A stretch of DNA of 64,000 nucleotides, taken from Lepisosteus oculatus (lineage: Eukaryota; Chordata; Actinopteri; Semionotiformes; Lepisosteidae). The stretch is taken from NCBI RefSeq assembly GCF_040954835.1, contig NC_090716.1, positions 4,947,605-5,011,604 on the forward strand, in the 5' to 3' direction. The position numbers and the translations under genes were made by a program. The notes beneath the pieces were generated by a model, which worked only from the letters and a program-made list of their open reading frames with translations, had not been told where the DNA came from and did no database searches. Of this stretch, positions 11,901-24,000 are shown piece by piece; position 1 is the stretch's first letter; every line of letters starts with the position of its first letter.

Positions 11901-14900
11901 TGATTACAGCTGCCTTCTGCTTACCCTCCTACTTGTATGCTTACCCTCCTGTTCCTCGCAATTTAAAACTTTGAGGGAACTTTTAACCTTGTTCAAGTGC
12001 TCCACCACTAAAGGTGCTGTTCTTGAAATGTGCTCCAGGAATTGAAGGTTAGAGCCTGGGCTGCATCAGAAAGCAGCTGTGACTGGGGCTCCCATTAGTG
12101 GTGCAGTGCTGCTTCTCAGCAGACCACTGGGGTTGAGCAGTCTTTTGTTAGCCAGTGCTCTTGACTTTGACACGCCTTAGTGAGGCCTGTGGCCTTCCTG
12201 GCTCTTTTGAGCTTGCTGTATTATCAGTAACGTGTTTCATGTACTACATGTGACACTGCCTGGACTCTGTGCCATCAATGAGGTGAAAAATGGCTGATGG
12301 CTCTGCAGTACTCTTCAACAGCTGGTTAAGGGGACCCTGCAGCTAGCTGAATCAATTAGGAATTGGTGCTCTGTAATTGGTGTGGGAGGGGCACAGAGAC
12401 ATAGGTGGTTCCAGGTGCCTGAAGACTTCCTTCTTCATCCTTCCTACAGATTTCAGTCCGTAGCACGGATTATGACCGGACTCTGATGAGTGCAGAGACT
12501 AATCTGGCGGGGCTGTATCCCCCTAATGGATCTCAGATCTTCAACCCCAACATCCCCTGGCAGCCCATTCCTGTCCACACTGTTCCTGAAGGAGAAGACA
12601 GGGTAACACCCCTCATACCTGTGTAGTCTTGTTCTAACATTTGTTTTTATTATTAATTGTTGTTGAAACTTTGGAGTCTTCTGGGATTTTTGTTTGTGTA
12701 AATAACTTCAAATTATCCTGCTTCTTCTTTTTTGTTTTATCTCTTACCATGGCTACAGATGTCTTTTATAAAAAGCAGAACATTTTGGCCATTGTTCTGC
12801 TGAATCTTCAAATTTTTTGTTCATAATAGTATACGTTTTTTTGCATACAAAAATCAAGCAAAACCACTCATGTTTCTCCATTTTTTCTGCCTTACTGAAG
12901 GCGGACATCTATCTTCATCAGTCTGCAGTTTTCTTTCAAGCACATTTCTTATTCTTTGTCATTTCTACTCCACATGCCTGACTGTAATTTTGGTATCGTT
13001 TTCGTATCGTTTTAGCTACTCTCATTTCCCATCCCAGACTGCCCTCGCTATGACCTCCTGATGAACGAAACAAAGCGAACGGACGAGTACATTAACTTGT
13101 TGAATAGCAACAAAGTAAGTACCAGTTTTGGTTCTGCCTCTGTTGCGAGACGAAGAATACAGTTGCATTTGTTTTGTAGTTCCAGTTTTACTCTTTCACC
13201 CTCACTCTTCTCTTCAGGAGTTTTTGGAGATGGTGAGGAATAAGACGGGGTTGAAGGATGCCACTGTGGAGTCGGTGTGGAGCGTCCATGATACACTTTT
13301 CTGTGAGGTGAGCTTGGTCCTTCTCTTACCTGCCCTGGTCAGTAGGATCCCTGATCCAGGCTGGGATGGATTTTCTCCAGTCATGTTTTCTGGATGGATG
13401 TGTCCACACTGGCCATCTATGGTCCTAAAGGCAAAAATATGATAAGAGTGGTAGTTCTGTAAGTTTGTTGTTTACCAGCTGAATGTGTCCTAGTGAGAAA
13501 AGTAACGATTTCACAAGGATTACACAATGGCTTGGCTCCCTTGAAGCGGAACTGGAATGGGAGGATGAGGCAGAGCCGCAGTTGCACGCTGGGCTGCCCC
13601 AGTCTTGTGATTTGAGGAGGGTGATACCTCATGTGACTTCAGTGTTTTTTTCAGTCATGCAGTCCATTTCCAAATAGGGGAATTCTGCAGGATATGGACA
13701 GCAGAGGTTTCCGTCCAAACCAACAGTTTATAGGGCTAAAAAGTTATGGTTAGCCTAAATGATTAAAAAAAAATCATATGGATGGATAAAGGCTCATTTG
13801 TCAATTTCGTTGACAGTCTCTTTTTGTGACTGTTTGTACTGGCACTGTTCTTGCCCATCTTGGCTGATACAGAGAGGTTTCTGTAATTACAGGCAAAGCA
13901 CAACATGACCCCTCCTTCCTGGGTGACTCCGGAGGTGATGGAGCAGCTGAGGAAGCTGAAAGATTACAGCTTTGAGCTGATGTTTGGAGTTTACAAGAGG
14001 GAGGAGAAGACGCGTCTCCAGGGAGGTGAGGATGAGTCAGCCATGAGCAAGCGGCATCACGCTGCTATCTCTCTCCATGTGTGTTTTGCGGCAGGGTTGT
14101 CTTTACTGGCTTCTGGGGCAGGCTCATGCCTCTTTTACTGCTGGGCAAGGAGGATACTGCATTTGTTTTTCTGAATCCATTCTGTTACGCTCCAGTTTCT
14201 GGTCAGCTGTGCTGCAGTGCGATGATTGGTTCCAGTGTGCTGTTAAAGATGTTATAGGAAAAGCAGTAAATGGCTGGATCTGGGACATGCCAGGAAAAGG
14301 AAGAGGAAAAGACCATCCGTGAGTAGGGGTCTGAGGAAAAAAAAAAGTGAGGGTCCCAGGTGAAAATTAAAAGGGGAGAGGATGGTGAGCCAACGCCGTA
14401 AAAATGACTCAAAAAAGGAAAAAAATCAAAAGGGAAAAACAAAAATAAGGCAAAGAAAAAAAATTACCATTAAAAAAGGGAAGGGTTGGGGGAATAAGGA
14501 GAAGAGGGAAACGGGGAATTGAAAGAGAAACTTTTCAAGTAAAGAGAAGCGACTGCTTGCATGAGAGTTGAGGCTCTAATGACAGAGTGATGATACAGTG
14601 GTTCATGGTGACTAAATCAGGGTGTCTAATAATAATAATAATAATAATGTTTCTTTATTAGCCCTATACAATTTCTTGGATTAGGAATGTGTCTTTTCGC
14701 ATACCCCAGCTTTTTCTCCAGGGAGACACAGACACAGAGACAGGGAGAGAAGCTTGGGGTCAGAGCGCAGGGTCTGCCATTGTACGGCGCCCCTGGAGCA
14801 GTTGGGGTTAAGGGCCTTGCTCAGGGGCCCAACGGAGTAGGATTCCTCTGCCGGCCGTGGGATTTGAACCGGCAACCTTCCGGTCACAGGTGCAGATCCT

Positions 14901-17115
14901 TAGCCACAGAGCCACCGTCTGAACTAGTCCAGAGCCTGATGGGGAGAGGGTGGGAGTGTTACCTTGATTTGAAAGGCGCCCTGATCTAGTTTGAGGGGCA
15001 GGTTGAGAGCTCGTGGGAATGCTGCTGTTGCCATGGGCAACCGCAGGATGTGTCGGTCCCAGCCCGGGCCCGACATGTTCATCTTTTGTTCACCCAGATG
15101 TTTTCGCATTGCCATCCCATCCCCAGTGTGTAGCCAATTAAGCAAATTTCCACTGCTTTATTGAGAGGGCACTAACGGGCAAACCTGATGCAAGGAGGCC
15201 TGGGTAAACAAGGAAAGAGCTCTCGTTTGCTGACAAGAAATGGACTTAAGGTCTTTGCCACAGAAGCAAGCGAACAGTCTGATTGGAAACGATCAAAGCA
15301 GCATCAGCTCTCTCACTTCATTGTAACCTTTCTTTAACCTCATCTTTCATAGGTGTTCTTCTTGGGCACATTGTAAAAAAATTGTCAGATGCGGCAAAGT
15401 CTTCAGTTCCGTCTCCGAAATTAATGATCTATTCAGCGGTGAGTCCAACTTCCAGTGCTGTACTGTTTGATCTTAATTTGTGTGTTTTGGTACCTGTTGA
15501 AGGTCATTACACAGACATGGTTAGAATTTACCAGCTGTCTGTGCCAACCACTGTCAGGTAAATTTCCAAGCTAAACTTCTCAATTTCTTTCTCATTTCAA
15601 GCCCTGAAATTTGAAAGTGATGCAATAAAACATTGTTTAAAGTTCAAATAATAAACCCACATTTACGACCAGATAAAATGAAGATGTGATCTGATTTGTG
15701 GTGGCAGTTTTCATTGGTCAGTCATCTTGCTTCTACCCAATGAAAATCCTTCACTGAGTAATGGCAGCCAATCACCCATGACCAACCAGGAAATGGTGTT
15801 GCCATTTGGGATTCATTGGGAAAATCCAAGTTTTTGATTTGGCCTCAGTAGTGCTGGACAAACGGGTGACAGATTTAATTTCCTCTTTGGCTCATAAATC
15901 TGGACAGATCGTTACTTTGTCACTTCTCTTCTTTTTCTCCAGCATGACACTACAGTCGTGGCCTTGCAGTCAGCGTTGAATGTTTTCAATGGGAAACAAC
16001 CCCCCTATGCTTCCTGCCACTTTTTTGAATTGTACAGAGAAGGCAATGGGTAGGTAATTCCAGATGTGCTTGTACTTTGAATTAACGATTGCAGGCGCCG
16101 TTTTCTCACTGGTAATAGCAGGCAATCTTCGTGTTTTTGAATAGTTGAGAGCCATTTCTTCATTGTTCTCAGGTCTTTCACGGTGGCCATGTTCTATCGA
16201 AACCACACCGAGCAGGAGCCTTACCCTGTAAGTTTGCCTGGCTGCTCCCAGTTCTGTCTCCTGGAGGATTTTCTCAGAGTCACCAAGTCTGCCATCCCAG
16301 AGAACAGGGAGAAGGAATGCCAGGTGGCCAGAACAATGAAGGACACGGGTACAGTGAGCTGTTAATCTTTTGCAGTGCGGTACTGTTGTCCAGATGACAG
16401 TGGCAGAACTGCATGTAGACTAGTCTGTACTCTGATTCAGGCAGCTTGAAGCATGTAGTAAAATGAAAGGGTTGTAGCATTATGTTGCACTGTTTCAGCC
16501 AAGTTTGTATTCATAAGAACTGTTACAAATGCCTTCCGACCCATTTAGTTCTTTTGTTAGTTACTGTTTACCCTGAGGAGCTCGTCTAACCATTTCCTGA
16601 AAGAAGCCAGGGTATTAGCGTCAAAAGCATTGCTGGGTAGCTTGTTGCATAGTGCTACCACCCTGTATACAAATAGTGCAAAGTCCTTGGTTTTTAACGC
16701 ACTTTGTTGATGTCTGAGCTTCCACTTGTGTCATCTTGTTCACATTATACGGTTATTCTGCAGCAGTCCATTGGGTTGACTTTGTCAATACCTTTGAGGA
16801 TTTTGGATACTTATGTCATGTCCCATTATAATCTTCTCTGTTCAAAAAGCTCTGAGCTAGAAAGCTTCAGTTCTTTCAGCATGTCGGTAAAGGGCAGTAT
16901 TGAGATGTTCTGTCTCAGTTATTTTGTTTTTGCATAATTTTCTCACAAAGTCCTTTTTCTTTTAATCGGGGCACCCAGAGGTGATTGTGGGACTGGCGGT
17001 GTGCGGCTGCCTGCTCTTCCTCCTCATCGCGCTGCTCCTTACCGTGCTGTTCCGGCAGAGGGATGCTCAAGATGGATACCGCCACGTTTTAAACGAGGGG
17101 GATGACCACTCCTGA
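5948..17115 (+). CDS. ACP2: Lysosomal acid phosphatase 2, 11 coding exons
   Basis: Histidine acid phosphatase that hydrolyses phosphomonoesters in the lysosome. It is made as a membrane-bound precursor. Exons: 5948-6073, 10834-10929, 11488-11574, 12450-12602, 13016-13114, 13218-13307, 13893-14025, 15353-15438, 15943-16049, 16173-16348, 16979-17115. All introns are GT-AG and all phases join, giving 429 aa (human 423 from memory, also 11 exons). Residues 1-33 are a signal peptide with an [12 protein letters not shown] core. The catalytic motif RHGDRSP is at 45-51 (His46 is the nucleophile), and the proton-donor pair HD is at 291-292. NxS/T sequons include NES, NET, NKT, NMT and NHT. A transmembrane helix lies at about 386-410, followed by a short tail with GYRHV, the YxxPhi endosomal sorting signal of this family. 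The start was chosen for the signal peptide. ACP2 is preferred over ACPP by the tail and by the neighbours DDB2, PACSIN3 and ARFGAP2. Confidence 0.96.
7850..8290 (-). mobile_element. Decayed LINE reverse-transcriptase fragment
   Basis: On the minus strand around 8187-8160 the translation reads [11 protein letters not shown], the RT catalytic motif block (F/YADD type, usually FADDTTVVG in fish L2/Rex-like LINEs). Flanking plus-strand text runs collinearly with the antisense RT of that family, including a TCCACGATCAG-like word near 8123-8133. Stops and indels break every frame, so the element is dead. The exact clade is uncertain. Confidence 0.7.
10590..10722 (-). mobile_element. tRNA-derived SINE fragment, minus strand
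   Basis: Contains GGAAAACATACAAACTCCATG (near 10621-10641), the reverse complement of the SINE body seen at 43061-43340. It also has GGGAATTGAAAC, a degraded reverse box B, and a box A-like GTGCCACACGG on the minus strand. It is followed by an ATTATTATT tail. Confidence 0.6.
14627..14925 (-). mobile_element. tRNA-derived SINE with (ATT)n tail, minus strand
   Basis: On the minus strand, box A-like GGTGGCTCTGTGGC lies at about 14920-14907. Box B GGTTCAAATCC lies about 40 bases further on (near 14870-14860). A unique body then ends in an (ATT)n tail at 14627-14648. It sits in ACP2 intron 7 and carries no known coding sequence. Confidence 0.75.
16515..16910 (-). repeat. Old interspersed repeat (LINE-tail type)
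   Basis: In ACP2 intron 10. Words such as CATTTCCTGAAAGAAGCCAGGG (16590-16611), AGTCCATTGGGTTGACTTTG (16765-16784) and the ATCATGTCCC-like TGTCATGTCCC (16813-16823) belong to a repeat common in fish and amphibian genomes, recognised from memory. A shorter, more decayed piece may be present near 34090-34130 (AGAAGTCCATTGGGCTGAC). I cannot name the family. Confidence 0.45.
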
Positions 17116-17510
17116 CAATCATTGGCGCTGCTCGGGAAACGGGATTGCTGGGATAGCGAAGAGGACCTCTAGAATTTGCGGGGCACGTGTCCCGTGAGTT
17201 CCACAGCAAGGAGGGAACCCTAAGTTTTAACATGACACTCCTCATGTCTTTGGTTGGTGCCACAGCCACTAAGCAGAAGACAAGGCTGTTTCTTCAATGG
17301 CTCAGATTGGGTTAGTATTGGGCGCCACCTAGGCACAAACACTTAGGAATCGAGTTTCCAGTCTTTCGTGTGGCATTGATCTGTTTGTGATCCTGCTTGC
17401 TTTTAAAGAAAATCAAGATGTAGATATTCTGATTCTGTTTTAATGCAATGAACATGCAAGTTTGGGGACCTTTTTATTTTTTTTATAATAAAGGCACGCA
17501 AAAGGAGAAA
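17116..17510 (+). other. ACP2: ACP2 3' UTR and polyadenylation signal
   Basis: The sequence after the TGA at 17113-17115 leads to an AATAAA at 17487-17492, giving a 3' UTR of roughly 0.4 kb. No other hexamer lies closer to the stop. Confidence 0.65.
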
Positions 17511-19760
17511 AAAACATTGTAGGGATTTTATCTTGATTTAATTTTATGAACGTTCAATGTTAACAAGTTCAAGTGTTAATCCACAGTGAGGGGTGGGTAT
17601 TCATAAGATGTGTTAATATATCAGTAATATGGTCATCTTCCCTTAATAAGATATTGTGATTATAAATGGGAGACATAGAATTTCAGTAGTGTCTCAAACT
17701 TGCAACAATTGCAATAGATTTTACAATTAAGAGTCCTGTACCATTACAAAAAGAATTTTGGAATCTTAAGAGTTAGGTCTACTATGTTTTTTTCCAATTT
17801 TGTTCTGCATGATCTTGATATAATTATAAGATGATCAGAAAACAAAACCTGAATAATGGACTACAGTGCTGAAATTTGCACCATAAGGGAATGAGAGCAT
17901 CTTGCAGTGAAAGGACCAGGAGCACGCAGGACTCCCTGGTGGACGAAGGCGTGCGTGTCCGTCTTTCTGTTTACAGTGTAGTTCCAGCAGATGGATGAGT
18001 CAGGGAGTAGTGTTGCTGTCTATTTACAAACAGGGAAATTTCAGTCAAAGGTATTGGAAAATCCTTAAGAAGACTGATGATGCATGTGACCTGAAAATTG
18101 TAACCGTACGGGAAGTCTTTCTCCAGGAGTCAGCAATTCCTTGCTTCACTATATATATATAAAAAATGCTTTTCACATCTGGGACTTTCCTTTGCGGTAG
18201 TATTCTCTCCGTTTAGTTCCATGAATCCAAGTGGACAAACCACTTAAAAGGCAAAAAACAATCAAAGTAACTCACTGGCCACATCAATTTTCTGATGCTG
18301 AGCGTCCTCACACAGTGTTTACTGATGTGTAAATCCTTCTGCTTTTTCTTTGACTGTATAAGGTCTCTACGCTGGAGAGGAATAGTCCCCTTGACCCAAA
18401 TCACCGGAGGTGTCTGAATAAGAAACTGATGAGTTACTAAATGTACTGTTTATTCTTTATGACAATTTTAAGTCACCTTTTAGAGCTGAACTGTTTAATT
18501 GCTTTTTTCATTCTTAGCTTTGTTAGCTTTATTTTAGCATAATCAAAGGGAGATGTCTCAGCTGTAATGCTTTGTGTTTGGAGGTACAGTTGCTTCCTAC
18601 AGTTTATCTTCATCAAACATTTAATGCCAGCTTTGAGTTGCATCCCACTGTCCTCTCAGTTCTCATCTTTCTTCATCTGCATATATCTGAGCTTGGCCAT
18701 ATAACTACTTCTAAAGACCGATCCCCAAATCCTCAGCCTTGTTCTAATTAGGTCTGACTCATTCAGAGAGCATTTCAATCGTCGTTTTAGGTCCTGTGCA
18801 AGGTCATGTATAGAGTTCTGACTTGGTGGAAAAAAAGGAACAAATTACTTTTGTTTTGGCCAAATTTTATTAATGTTCTCAATCTCAAAATCTCCTGTGA
18901 TATCCTTTTTATTGTTTTAAATGGAATTGCTCATTAAGGATTGTGGTTTTTTTTCCTTAACAAATGTAATACAAAGAATATCTTCATACCATTTATTCGC
19001 AGCACCACGCAGGAAGTAAATGGATTAAGTTTAATTCTTTTGGACCAATTAACTATATTGATATTGGCACACAGTCTTTAAGTTACCGTTTCTGTTGGAA
19101 CAAGACATGGAAAGTGCACAAGGTAATGTTAAATGTGATTCCCTTTATCTGTTAACATTTCCTTTGCACAATGTACGATGTTCTGTAGAATTAATACTGT
19201 CCATAAAATGTTTTTTAAGTGTGTGTCTGGCTTCCTTTTATTTGTTCTCAAAACCTCAGTCCTTGTAAAAGCCTGTTCTCCGATGGTACCAGAAGAAAAG
19301 TAAATATTTAACCTGTCATCATTAACAGAAATTTTCCGGGAGTCTCATTTAGCTGCTGGCAAAAATAAGCCCGCAACCGTAACAAAATCTTGTGTGGGCA
19401 AAACTGTACGCTTACAGAGCAGGTGCAAGGCAACAGCACTGGTAAGCTTATGGCAGCCAAGGGGCCCTCAGAACTTCATTAAAGGGTTGATGGGCAGGAG
19501 TGTGAGGCGCACATGATGATGGAGAAAGCAGGCACAGTCCTCAAAACACAATTTAATGTGTCAGACTTCCAAATTTAGAATGAAGGTCCAGAGCCACAGC
19601 TTTGTTGATGTCTAAGCTAATACTTGTCTATTTGGCCCTACCTGGAGAAAGGCACCAGCAGAATAGTTCCACAACCATCTGATGTACAAAGAACAGTCTG
19701 AGCCACACAGTGATGTTTCCCAGCTGCACTCCAGAAAAGACCACCATTTACATTCAAAAG
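17511..19760. other. Spacer between convergent ACP2 and DDB2
   Basis: AT-rich sequence without recognisable genes. Short frames on both strands have no paired splice signals. An (AT)n word at 18149-18160 is the only simple repeat noted. Confidence 0.5.
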
Positions 19761-19761
19761 C

Positions 19762-20843
19762 TTTATTTTACAAAAATAATCTTTTCAAAACCTGAATGCA
19801 ACTTTAGTTCAAATTAGATGTTCCATTTAGGTTTAGTATTACATTTGTCTTATAAAAGAATTGTCAACTTACTGCTTTATGAAAAAGTAAACCTATCACA
19901 AATCTTATTTATGAAATACACAACGTTTGCTTTCACAAAAATAAGCAAAAACAGACTCTGCCTGTGAGGAGAATGCCCTTTTTTTGAAGAAAGGTTTTTA
20001 GACAAGTTTAAATGCTTCCTTAAGACAAAGTACGAACGAAAACGAAGAGGCAAGAAGTGGAATCTGACAAAATGAGAGAAGTTAATTGCATGTCAGTTGC
20101 AGTGTTTTTGTTCCACCTAATCCAGTAAAACTGTGGTACAGTAATGTATGGAATCCATTAGTGAACAACATCAACACTTTAAAGACACCTAGAAACTGTT
20201 TTAGTAAAAGTATTCTTGGCAAGCACAAGTACAATAAAATTGGTCCCCAGACATTCAGCCATATGTAATAAGTTCAAACAGAAAACAGACATAAAAAAAA
20301 TATTCATCACATGCTTGGATATGCAAAATACAAAGCCAGACCTGCTAGAGAAATGCTGCATCTGTTCATCTAAAAACAGAATTGGGAGACAACAGGGGTA
20401 GTCCAGAACTGGCATTTATGACATGTATGAACACACAAGAAACAGGAGGAGAAATTGACTAAAACTAGAAAAGCCTACTGAACTATAGGCTCATTCTGGC
20501 AGACAGGCTGTTCAGCTCAATCTGCTCCTCTTTGGCTGTGGTTTGCATTTACAATGTGGACCACAACATCCATACAGCAGCATCCATTTGCCGATGTATT
20601 TGTATCTGCTGCTCACCTGATGCAGCTTCAGTTTCAACTACACTAACACTACTGTATGTTTTAATTTCAAATAGCTGGTGAACCATTCCAATCAGTGAGC
20701 TTCAACCCGCCCTTCTTTCTATTGAAATGTCCTTTTCAGGACCTGAGAAGACGTTGAAATGAGCTTTAGTATGACAAAGCACATGAGGAGGGATACTTGA
20801 AATAAGGCATTATATCAAGAACCCTAGTCTAATAAAAAACAAT
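19762..20843 (-). other. DDB2: Probable DDB2 3' UTR with polyadenylation signal
   Basis: Downstream of the DDB2 stop, the first clear minus-strand AATAAA is the TTTATT at 19762-19767, implying a 3' UTR of about 1.1 kb. The choice of hexamer is an inference. Confidence 0.4.
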
Positions 20844-21089
20844 TTAATCATTTGTCTTCGTCCGGTCTCTCTGGGGTTTGGCGTTTTTTCCTTTGGTCTT
20901 GGTCTGTGTCTTTCCCGACTCTGAGCTGCCCAGTTTCTTTTTCCGCTTAGTCCTCTCTGTGCTTTCCCTGCTCTCCCTGCCCGCGTGCCGCCGAGCCCCA
21001 CGCAGTCCCAGGGAGGTGCTAGCAGTGGAGCCCATGCCGAGATCGTCCCCCCTGGCTCTTATCAGCCTCTCCTGCCTGCTTCTCAGCAT
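20844..21089 (-). other. DDB2: DDB2 basic C-terminal extension
   Basis: After the conserved ILIWSREE, where the human protein soon stops, the frame continues about 80 residues to TAA at 20846-20844. The tail is dominated by Lys, Arg, Ser and Thr, with TKRKKKLG as a likely nuclear-localisation stretch and no hydrophobic core. I recall that zebrafish DDB2 is also longer than human, so this is probably a shared fish feature. The role is unknown; nucleosome or DNA contact is a guess. Confidence 0.75.
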
Positions 21090-24000
21090 CTCCTCCCGGC
21101 TCCAGATCAGAATGTTAAAGCCTGCGCAGCAAAAGACAGAGCTGTCATGCCCATATCAGCTGTTCCCAATGCAAATTTTAAAATGCTGCATGCCACTAAT
21201 ACAGAACAGGAAATGCATGATGCTCTTAATAGCAAATCAAGATGAGGAACAGTTACATAAGTGAACTGTCCAATGTACTGCGACTACTTTTAAAAACATA
21301 TCCTGCCATCAGTCTCTTACTGTGGTTCAGTATCTGCTAAATGATTACAAACCAGTCATTGATCTACGCACCCATTCCAGATCCCAGAGTATCTCCCATC
21401 AGGTTAAACTTGTTAAGCTGGAAAATAAAAAGTTTTTCAGGTTTATGGCCCGTGGTACTGTTTGTGGTTGACAGGTCACCCACAGTGTAATATTCATTAC
21501 GGAATAAGTTCCTCAACAAATCAAATGTATAGCTACATGCATGTCTTTTAAGCATCGTGTTTAAACACCTGATTTAATTAACTCTACAATAAGAAATTCT
21601 GCATTTAAAGGCTAATTCACATTCGTTAATGTCATTGAAGAAACATCAAAAATAGATTTAAAGAGTAGGCAATCAAAGTTCATCCTTAGCTTTTCCAACT
21701 AGCTCTTACATACTTTCCGTGACATGGAAGACACCTGAAGCAGTTTTTCAGCATGCTAGCTCTGCAGTAGGGTAGAGCTGGCATGCCTGGTTAATCTGCT
21801 GGTCTTTAACATGGAACAAAATTGGCACTCACTGAAATAATACCAGGGGCATTGGGGTCATGCAGCTGACAGACCACTTCTCCGGTACTGGCATCAAACA
21901 CATCGATGGTCCTGAGCTCGTCTGGAGAGACGCGGCTATCTGGGTAGCGGCCCGCTACAATGAGGTCGTACAGAGGGTGCCAGGTCGCCTGGAATCCAGA
22001 GGACACGGCGCGAATCACAACAATAGCACACAGCTCACTCAGTGCCAGTTATTTTACAACAAGAGCTAGTAATTGCATTATGGTTTGGCTTTGCATTATG
22101 TTCACACTTTGCGCTTGGTGGGGTATGAAACTCCACCCCCCCATCATGAACTAAAGCACAGAGCGGAATGAGAAAGCTACGCTTTTGGCTACATGTGAAC
22201 ACTGACCACACACCACAGGATGAGTCGGTAAGAGTCTCTTATGAGCCACAAACGAGAGGAGGACATTCAGCTCATCCAGCTTGTTTGGCAGTAAGTTAAG
22301 CTTTTGTCACACTACAGGACTCGACGTGACTTCTAGGCGAAGAACATGTCAAACTTAACGACTGAATCTCGCTGCCTTTTCTGTCCTAGAGGGTGTCAAA
22401 CTATATGTCCTAGAGGGTGTCACACTACACAAATGACGGGCCCGAATGCGGCTCTATACGCCGATTGTCTTACGATTATGTAAATGAAGGCTGCGACTGA
22501 AAATCCTGGGAAAAGTCGTGTAGTGTGACGCCGACTTTCAAGGATCCAGGGATCTCACCACTCGCTGGAACTACAGTTTCTGTAGCCGTACTGCAGTGGC
22601 TTTTCACTACCGACCTTGATAGGGGTGAGGTGCTGGAACTGCCGGTGTGGGTGGATCATCACATTCTGAGGCTTGCTGAAATCCGCACAGGAGTACAATC
22701 GGATTTCATCGTACTGGTCTGTGGTGAGCAGTTTGGACCCATCTGTGGGGTTGAAGTAGGCTGTAGCACACAGAGCAAAGAAAAGAGGCGGGATGAGATA
22801 CTGGTGGCCAGGACTGGAACATTCCCTTTTGTGAAACCGGGAATAGGACAATAGCAGTCGAGATGCTACAGAAACTGAAACTACCTGTAAAGGTGGGCGT
22901 ATCTGATGAAAGCCACATGTGCTGCAAAGAAATGATAAGTGCGCTTTCTGGTAACCACTAAAAAGCTATCCTGTGAAAAACGTGCTCATGTCAACTCTAG
23001 ACCAAACAGAATTTTAACAAACAGAAAACCTCATAGGTAAGTGAAGGTTAACAAAAAATGAAAAATGTTATTCATTACAAATAAGAAACATTGGAACTAA
23101 ACAAGAATATGTCATTGAAAGACTCGCCAAGATGCGTTTCTTACCAGAGTTGACGGCCTTCTTGTGAGGCAGCTCGTGCAGGAAGCTGTTCTTGTCCCCG
23201 ATGCTCCTCAGGTCCCAGATCTTCACTGTATGGTCTACAGAAGCTGTTGCCATCAGCCAGTCACAACGCTGGTTAAACTCTACATGCGTCACCTTGGCCT
23301 TATGCAGCTTCTGATTCCAAACCTGAAAAGGGACGTTTGCCACAAAATGCGGCACATTATTTTCCCCTACAAGCACTTTTCAGGATTTACCCCCCAAAAG
23401 ATGATACACAACGATCACAACACAACACACATTGCGAAAGACTGAGAGTATTACATACTGTAAGTGTCATTATCCCCTATCTCTAGCACTACTACTACTT
23501 TATAAATAAAACTTACTAAAATGCATAAATCTGACAATGATTTCTCTTCTAAATGTATTTCACACTCACCCCAAATTACACATTTATTACTGTAGCAAGC
23601 AGTAATAAATTAAGACAAAGGGAGCGAATACTTATTTCTACAGTTACCTATAAAGTTACAGCATATAAAGTACATAATACTGTGTAATCATGCGTACACT
23701 GTCATTTCAATCACTAGAAAGTTTAAGCATCGCACACAATGATAAAGAGTATCAACTAAACCTAGAATGTATATATTTGTCAAATCTGTAATAATTTAAC
23801 AAACTATATTAATCATCAATATGCAATTAAATAACAGAGAGTGCCTACTGTGTCTGTGGTAGCAGTTACATTCGTCCTTGCCAGGCCAGCCCCCCTCACT
23901 CACCTTTGTACCATCCATTCCTAGTAGGAGGACTCTGCCAACATTGTCTCCAGTCACCACCACCTGTCTGCTGGGTGACACATCAACACTGCAGAACCAG

